Below, piece by piece: positions 59,969 to 64,000 of a stretch of 64,000 nucleotides of DNA (positions within the stretch are counted from its first letter, which is position 1; the number at the start of each line of letters is the position of its first letter). The stretch comes from Scandinavium lactucae (lineage in GTDB: Bacteria > Pseudomonadota > Gammaproteobacteria > Enterobacterales > Enterobacteriaceae). The position numbers and the translations under genes are program-made. Where the stretch lies: positions 124,001-188,000 of the forward strand of contig NZ_JAWXRD010000030.1 in NCBI RefSeq assembly GCF_033843265.1, written 5' to 3'. A model generated the notes under the pieces. That model saw only the letters and a list, made by a program, of their open reading frames with translations. It was not told the origin of the DNA and did not search any database.

Positions 59969-61099
59969 ATGGCTTATACCACTTTTTCACAGACGAAAAA
60001 TAACCAGCTGCTGGAACCGATGTTTTTCGGTCAGCCGGTCAACGTGGCACGCTACGATCAGCAAAAATATGACATCTTCGAAAAGCTGATTGAAAAGCAA
60101 CTCTCCTTCTTCTGGCGTCCGGAAGAAGTTGACGTGTCCCGCGACCGTATCGACTATCAGGCGCTGCCTGACCATGAAAAGCACATTTTCATCAGCAACC
60201 TGAAGTACCAGACGCTGCTCGACTCCATTCAGGGACGTAGCCCGAACGTTGCGCTGCTGCCGCTGATTTCTATTCCAGAACTGGAAACCTGGGTGGAAAC
60301 CTGGGCGTTTTCAGAAACCATTCACTCGCGCTCTTACACCCATATCATCCGTAACATCGTCAACGATCCGGCGACCGTGTTTGATGACATCGTGACCAAC
60401 GAGCAAATCCAGAAGCGTGCTGAAGGGATCTCCCATTACTACGACTCGCTGATCGAACTGACCAGCTACTGGCATCTGCTGGGTGAAGGTACGCACCACG
60501 TTAACGGCAAAACCGTGACCGTGAACCTGCGTGAGTTGAAAAAGAAACTGTATCTGTGCCTGATGAGCGTCAACGCGCTGGAAGCGATTCGCTTCTACGT
60601 CAGCTTCGCCTGCTCGTTTGCGTTCGCTGAACGTAAGCTGATGGAAGGCAACGCCAAAATCATCCGCCTGATCGCCCGCGACGAAGCTCTACACCTGACC
60701 GGCACCCAGCACATGCTGAATCTGCTGCGCTCCGGCCAGGACGACCCGGAAATGGCGGAGATTGCCGAAGAGTGCAAACAGGAGTGCTATGACCTGTTCG
60801 TGCTGGCGGCGCAGCAGGAGAAAGAGTGGGCAGAATACCTGTTCCGCGACGGTTCGATGATTGGTCTGAACAAAGACATTCTGTGCCAGTACATTGAGTA
60901 CATCACCAACATCCGTATGCAGGCGGTGGGCCTGGATCTGCCGTTCCAGACACGCTCTAACCCGATTCCGTGGATCAACACCTGGCTGGTGTCTGATAAC
61001 GTCCAGGTGGCACCACAGGAAGTTGAAGTCAGCTCGTATCTGGTCGGTCAAATTGATTCCAATGTCGATGCCGACGACCTGAGCAACTTCCAGCTCTGA
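59969..61099 (+). CDS. nrdB: Class Ia ribonucleoside-diphosphate reductase beta subunit
   Basis: A 376-aa radical-generating subunit with a diiron site. Ligands and the radical Tyr122 are visible in AFSETIHSRSYTHIIRN, and further ligands in ARDEALHLTGTQHM. The C-terminal tail VDADDLSNFQL docks onto NrdA. Length equals E. coli NrdB. Its stop overlaps the yfaE start (TGATG). Confidence 0.98.
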   Translation: MAYTTFSQTKNNQLLEPMFFGQPVNVARYDQQKYDIFEKLIEKQLSFFWRPEEVDVSRDRIDYQALPDHEKHIFISNLKYQTLLDSIQGRSPNVALLPLISIPELETWVETWAFSETIHSRSYTHIIRNIVNDPATVFDDIVTNEQIQKRAEGISHYYDSLIELTSYWHLLGEGTHHVNGKTVTVNLRELKKKLYLCLMSVNALEAIRFYVSFACSFAFAERKLMEGNAKIIRLIARDEALHLTGTQHMLNLLRSGQDDPEMAEIAEECKQECYDLFVLAAQQEKEWAEYLFRDGSMIGLNKDILCQYIEYITNIRMQAVGLDLPFQTRSNPIPWINTWLVSDNVQVAPQEVEVSSYLVGQIDSNVDADDLSNFQL

Positions 61100-61353
61100 T
61101 GGGCCGCGTGACCCTTCGTCTGACTGGCACCGAGTTAGTGTGCCAGGAAGAACACCCCTCGTTACTGGTAGCGCTGGAGTCGCATAACGTGGCGGTTGAA
61201 TTTCAGTGCCGGGAAGGCTATTGCGGCTCCTGCCGCTGTCGACTGGTGTCCGGCCAGGTCGATTGGCTGACCGAGCCGCTGGCATTCATACAGCACGGTG
61301 AAATACTGCCCTGCTGCTGTCGCGCCAAAGGCGATATTGAAATCGAGATGTAA
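61099..61353 (+). CDS. yfaE: 2Fe-2S ferredoxin YfaE (NrdB cofactor maintenance)
   Basis: An 84-aa plant-type ferredoxin. The cluster ligands are in CREGYCGSCRC (CxxxxCxxC) and a downstream Cys in LPCCCRAKG. E. coli YfaE supplies electrons to rebuild the diferric-tyrosyl cofactor of NrdB. It is translationally coupled to nrdB by a 1-base overlap. Confidence 0.95.
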   Translation: MGRVTLRLTGTELVCQEEHPSLLVALESHNVAVEFQCREGYCGSCRCRLVSGQVDWLTEPLAFIQHGEILPCCCRAKGDIEIEM

Positions 61354-61368
61354 TTGTCATTGCGAAAC

Positions 61369-61440
61369 GCCCGGCGGCGCTGCGCTTGCACGGGCCGACG
61401 TGCCAAGTAGGCCCGGTAAGGCGTAGCCGCCACCGGGCGC
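61369..61440. repeat. REP element between yfaE and glpT
   Basis: Starts GCCCGGCGGCGCTGCGC and ends GCCGCCACCGGGCGC, with GGGCC and GGCCC arms inside. Sits between convergent genes. Confidence 0.85.
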
Positions 61441-61446
61441 TAAAAC

Positions 61447-62802
61447 TCAACTCCCGCGTTTGGCCTGTATCTCCCGATGATGTTTGCGCTCGCCGACCAT
61501 CACCACCAGCAGTAAAACCACCGCCAGAATGCTGCCGCCGATCATCACCATAAAGCCACCATCCCAGCCGAAGAAATCGACGGTATACCCGACGATGGCA
61601 CTCGCCGCGACGGAACCGCCAAGATAACCAAACAGCCCGGTAAATCCGGCGGCTGTGCCGGCCGCTTTCTTCGGTGCCAGTTCCAGGGCGTGCAGACCAA
61701 TCAGCATCACCGGACCGTAAATCAGGAAGCCGATAATAATCATACAGGCCATATCCACACCCGGATTACCCGGCGGATTGAGCCAGTAAACGATGGTCGC
61801 AATGGTTACCAGAATCATAAAGAATACCCCGGTCGCCCCGCGATTTCCCCGGAACACTTTGTCCGACATCCAGCCGCACAGCAGCGTGCCCGGGATCCCC
61901 GCATATTCATACAGGAAGTAGGCCCAGGATGATTTATCCAGCGCGAAATGCTTCACTTCTTTCAGATAGGTCGGGGACCAGTCGAGAATGCCGTAGCGCA
62001 GCAGATACACGAACACGTTGGCGACCGCGATATACCACAGTAGTTTATTCGGCAGCACGTACTGCATGAAAATCTGCTTAGCCGTCAGCTCTTCTTCGTT
62101 CTTCTCGCTATAGTCATCCGGGTAATCGTTTTTATACTCTTCAATTGGCGGCAAACCGCAGGACTGCGGGGTATCGCGCATCAGAGCAAAGGCAATAATC
62201 GCCACCAGGATCGCGCCAAACGCAGGCATATACAGCGCCGCGTGCCAGTCGTTAAACCACGCCATCCCCAGCAGGAACAGCAGCGGCGGCAAGCCACCGC
62301 CAACGTTATGCGCGCAGTTCCACACCGACACGATTCCGCCCCGCTCTTTCTGTGACCACCAGTGAACCATGGTGCGTCCGCACGGCGGCCAGCCCATACC
62401 CTGGAACCAACCGCAGACAAACAGCAGCCCGAACATAATCATGATGCTCGACGTCGCCCACGGCACAAAGCCCATAAACAGCATCACCACCGCCGCAAGG
62501 ATCAGCCCGGCGGGTAAAAAGACGCGCGGATTCGAGCGGTCAGAGACCGAACCCATAATGAATTTTGAGAAACCGTAGGCGATGGAAATCCCCGACAGCG
62601 CGAAGCCCAAATCGCCGCGCGAGAACCCCTGTTCAATCAGATATGGCATGGCTAATGCGAAGTTTTTGCGCACCAGGTAGTACGCCGCATAGCCGAAGAA
62701 AATCCCCAGGAAAATTTGCCACCGCAAACGGCGATAGTGCGAATCGATCTGCGCATCCGGCACTCTCGCCGTGTGCGCGGCAGGTTTGAAAATACTGAGC
62801 AT
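61447..62802 (-). CDS. glpT: Glycerol-3-phosphate/phosphate antiporter
   Basis: A 451-aa MFS organophosphate:phosphate antiporter with 12 helices. The family signature GWFQGMGWPPCGRTMVHWWSQ is present; the substrate-binding Arg45 and Arg269 equivalents lie in YYLVRKNFALAMPYL and LRYGILDW. It also takes up fosfomycin. The ATG at 62802 (MLSIFKPA) has GGAGG 6 bp upstream; a 7-codon extension is rejected. glpQ, which follows glpT in E. coli, is not present; the convergent yfaE lies there instead. Confidence 0.96.
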   Translation of the reverse strand: MLSIFKPAAHTARVPDAQIDSHYRRLRWQIFLGIFFGYAAYYLVRKNFALAMPYLIEQGFSRGDLGFALSGISIAYGFSKFIMGSVSDRSNPRVFLPAGLILAAVVMLFMGFVPWATSSIMIMFGLLFVCGWFQGMGWPPCGRTMVHWWSQKERGGIVSVWNCAHNVGGGLPPLLFLLGMAWFNDWHAALYMPAFGAILVAIIAFALMRDTPQSCGLPPIEEYKNDYPDDYSEKNEEELTAKQIFMQYVLPNKLLWYIAVANVFVYLLRYGILDWSPTYLKEVKHFALDKSSWAYFLYEYAGIPGTLLCGWMSDKVFRGNRGATGVFFMILVTIATIVYWLNPPGNPGVDMACMIIIGFLIYGPVMLIGLHALELAPKKAAGTAAGFTGLFGYLGGSVAASAIVGYTVDFFGWDGGFMVMIGGSILAVVLLLVVMVGERKHHREIQAKRGS

Positions 62803-62903
62803 AGTCGCCTCCGTGACCATCATTATCAGGCGAGTCTCACCGGGGTGGTGCGCTCGCCATACTTATCTGCGGCTGGATGGTAGGCAAAGTGTTGGCCCTG
62901 TAC

Positions 62904-62919
62904 TGTGAAATGTCGCACA
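62904..62919. promoter_or_regulatory. CRP site in the glpT-glpA divergent region
   Basis: TGTGAAATGTCGCACA, 9 of 10 consensus positions (TGTGA-N6-TCACA), placed about 100 bp upstream of glpT and 145 bp upstream of glpA. Confidence 0.65.
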
Positions 62920-62971
62920 AAATGTTACAGATTTATGACAGAGATTCCATTTTGAGCACGGAATCACGTTT

Positions 62972-63005
62972 CATTTTCGTTTTATGCTCGAATATGCTCG
63001 CAATC
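62972..63005. promoter_or_regulatory. Likely GlpR operator region
   Basis: Several GlpR half-site-like elements follow each other: ATTTTCG, ATGCTCG, ATGCTCG (consensus half ATGTTCG). The spot fits known GlpR repression of the divergent glpTQ and glpACB operons. Confidence 0.5.
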
Positions 63006-63063
63006 AAACAAACCACAGTCTTGTTGTGGCTTAATGGAATAAAACGAACATTGAGGGAATAGC

Positions 63064-64000
63064 ATGACTCTTTCCACGGTCAGTGAAGCCGATGTGATAG
63101 TGATCGGCGGCGGTGCCACCGGTGCCGGGATAGCCCGCGACTGCGCCCGCCGCGGCCTGAAGGCCATTCTGGTTGAACGCGACGATATCGCCACTGGAGC
63201 CACGGGGCGCAATCATGGCCTGTTGCATAGCGGGGCACGTTATGCGGTTACCGATCCGGAATCTGCCCGCGAGTGCATCGCCGAAAACGCCATCCTGAAA
63301 CGCATCGCCCGCCACTGCACCGACGCCACGGAAGGTCTGTTCATCACCCTACCGGAAGATTCGCTGGACTATCAGCACACCTTTATCGAGGCCTGCCTCG
63401 CGGCAAACATTGACGCTCAGCCACTGACCCGGGCGCAGGCGCTGGCGATGGAACCTGCGGTGAACCCGAATGTGATTGGCGCGGTAAAAGTGCCCGATGG
63501 TACCGTCGATCCTTTCCGTCTCACCGCGGCCAACATGCTGGATGCCCGCGAGCACGGGGCTGTCATCCGCACCGGCTGCGAAGTCACGGGGCTGATCCGT
63601 CAGGGCGAACGCGTCTGCGGCGTAAACGTCTGGGACCGCACACGGCAAACCAGCGAACAGCTTTATGCCCAGGTGGTGGTCAATGCGGGTGGGATCTGGG
63701 GGCAGCGCATCGCCGAATACGCCGAACTGAGCGTACGCATGTTCCCGGCCAAAGGATCGCTGCTCATTTTCGACCATCGCATTAACCAGCACGTGATTAA
63801 CCGCTGCCGCAAACCGGCTGATGCCGACATTCTGGTGCCCGGTGATACGATTTCGCTGATCGGCACCACCTCCACGCACATTGATTATCGCGACATCGAC
63901 TGCAACCGGGTGACGGCTGCCGAAGTGGATATTCTGCTGCGGGAAGGCGAAAAACTGGCCCCGGCAATCGCCACCAGCCGTATTCTGCGCGCCTACTGCG
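63064..64000 (+). CDS. glpA: Anaerobic glycerol-3-phosphate dehydrogenase subunit A (cut by window edge)
   Basis: The first 312 residues of the FAD subunit of GlpABC, which oxidises glycerol 3-phosphate to dihydroxyacetone phosphate with electrons passed through GlpB/GlpC to menaquinone. The FAD dinucleotide fold is VIVIGGGATGAGIARDCARRG, followed by IATGATGRNHGLLHSGARYAV and FPAKGSLLIFDHRINQHVINRCRKP. GAGGGAAT precedes the ATG. The BFD-like C-terminal iron-sulfur region lies outside the window. Confidence 0.96.
   Translation, partial: MTLSTVSEADVIVIGGGATGAGIARDCARRGLKAILVERDDIATGATGRNHGLLHSGARYAVTDPESARECIAENAILKRIARHCTDATEGLFITLPEDSLDYQHTFIEACLAANIDAQPLTRAQALAMEPAVNPNVIGAVKVPDGTVDPFRLTAANMLDAREHGAVIRTGCEVTGLIRQGERVCGVNVWDRTRQTSEQLYAQVVVNAGGIWGQRIAEYAELSVRMFPAKGSLLIFDHRINQHVINRCRKPADADILVPGDTISLIGTTSTHIDYRDIDCNRVTAAEVDILLREGEKLAPAIATSRILRAYC

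Overview
The window is a stretch of enterobacterial chromosome. Gene order (fruBKA, setB, yeiP, yeiQ, yeiR, lpxT, mepS, pdeN, yejABEF, bcr, rsuA, radD, rplY, yejKLM, proL, then eco, mqo, yojI, alkB, ada, apbE, ompC, micF, rcsDBC, gyrA, ubiG, nrdAB, yfaE, glpT, glpA) follows the E. coli 47-51 minute region closely, and most proteins are near-collinear with their E. coli counterparts. Several differences show that it is not E. coli: uxuA sits beside yeiQ, an alkylsulfatase/CRP-type regulator pair lies where E. coli has narP, ccm and nap, sulP and mgtE genes lie between mqo and yojI, and gyrA follows rcsC directly. A Citrobacter/Enterobacter/Lelliottia-like member of the Enterobacteriaceae fits; I cannot name the species.

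Layout. 1-6150: fructose PTS operon under Cra operators, SetB, the EF-P paralogue EfpL, and mannonate dehydratase UxuA, divergent from the YeiQ oxidoreductase with a UxuR/ExuR-like operator between. 6150-18200: YeiR Zn-GTPase, LpxT, MepS, PdeN and the YejABEF peptide/microcin C importer. 18400-26000: Bcr, RsuA, RadD, RplY, YejK, YejL and the LPS regulator YejM/LapC. 26033-26109: tRNA-Pro(GGG).

26111-32572 is a 6.46-kb AT-rich integrative island. It is inserted in the 3' end of proL and flanked by perfect 49-bp direct repeats, with its tyrosine integrase next to the right repeat. It carries (i) a left-end segment with tandem hairpins and an Ash/Icd-type peptide signature, as in P1/P4-type immunity regions; (ii) a two-gene HEPN (RxxxxH) plus DUF2971 operon; (iii) a 60-aa ORF with an ideal Shine-Dalgarno; (iv) a five-gene operon encoding a two-helix membrane protein followed by four small exported proteins, stop/start-coupled by 4-bp overlaps and apparently arranged as two tandem alpha/beta pairs; and (v) about 900 bp of gene-free DNA with repeated motifs and a GC-rich block. 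Items (ii) and (iv) are the best candidates for an undescribed system; their functions are inferred, not shown.

Right of the island: the displaced proL terminator, a 32-aa YoaK-type membrane protein, a CRP/FNR-fold regulator divergent from a metallo-beta-lactamase alkylsulfatase, ecotin, Mqo, SulP, MgtE, YojI, AlkB, Ada, ApbE, the porin OmpC with OmpR boxes and the divergent sRNA MicF, the Rcs phosphorelay, GyrA, UbiG, class Ia ribonucleotide reductase with its ferredoxin (NrdR and DnaA boxes upstream), and the divergent glpT/glpA pair. The window cuts fruA at the left edge and glpA at the right edge.
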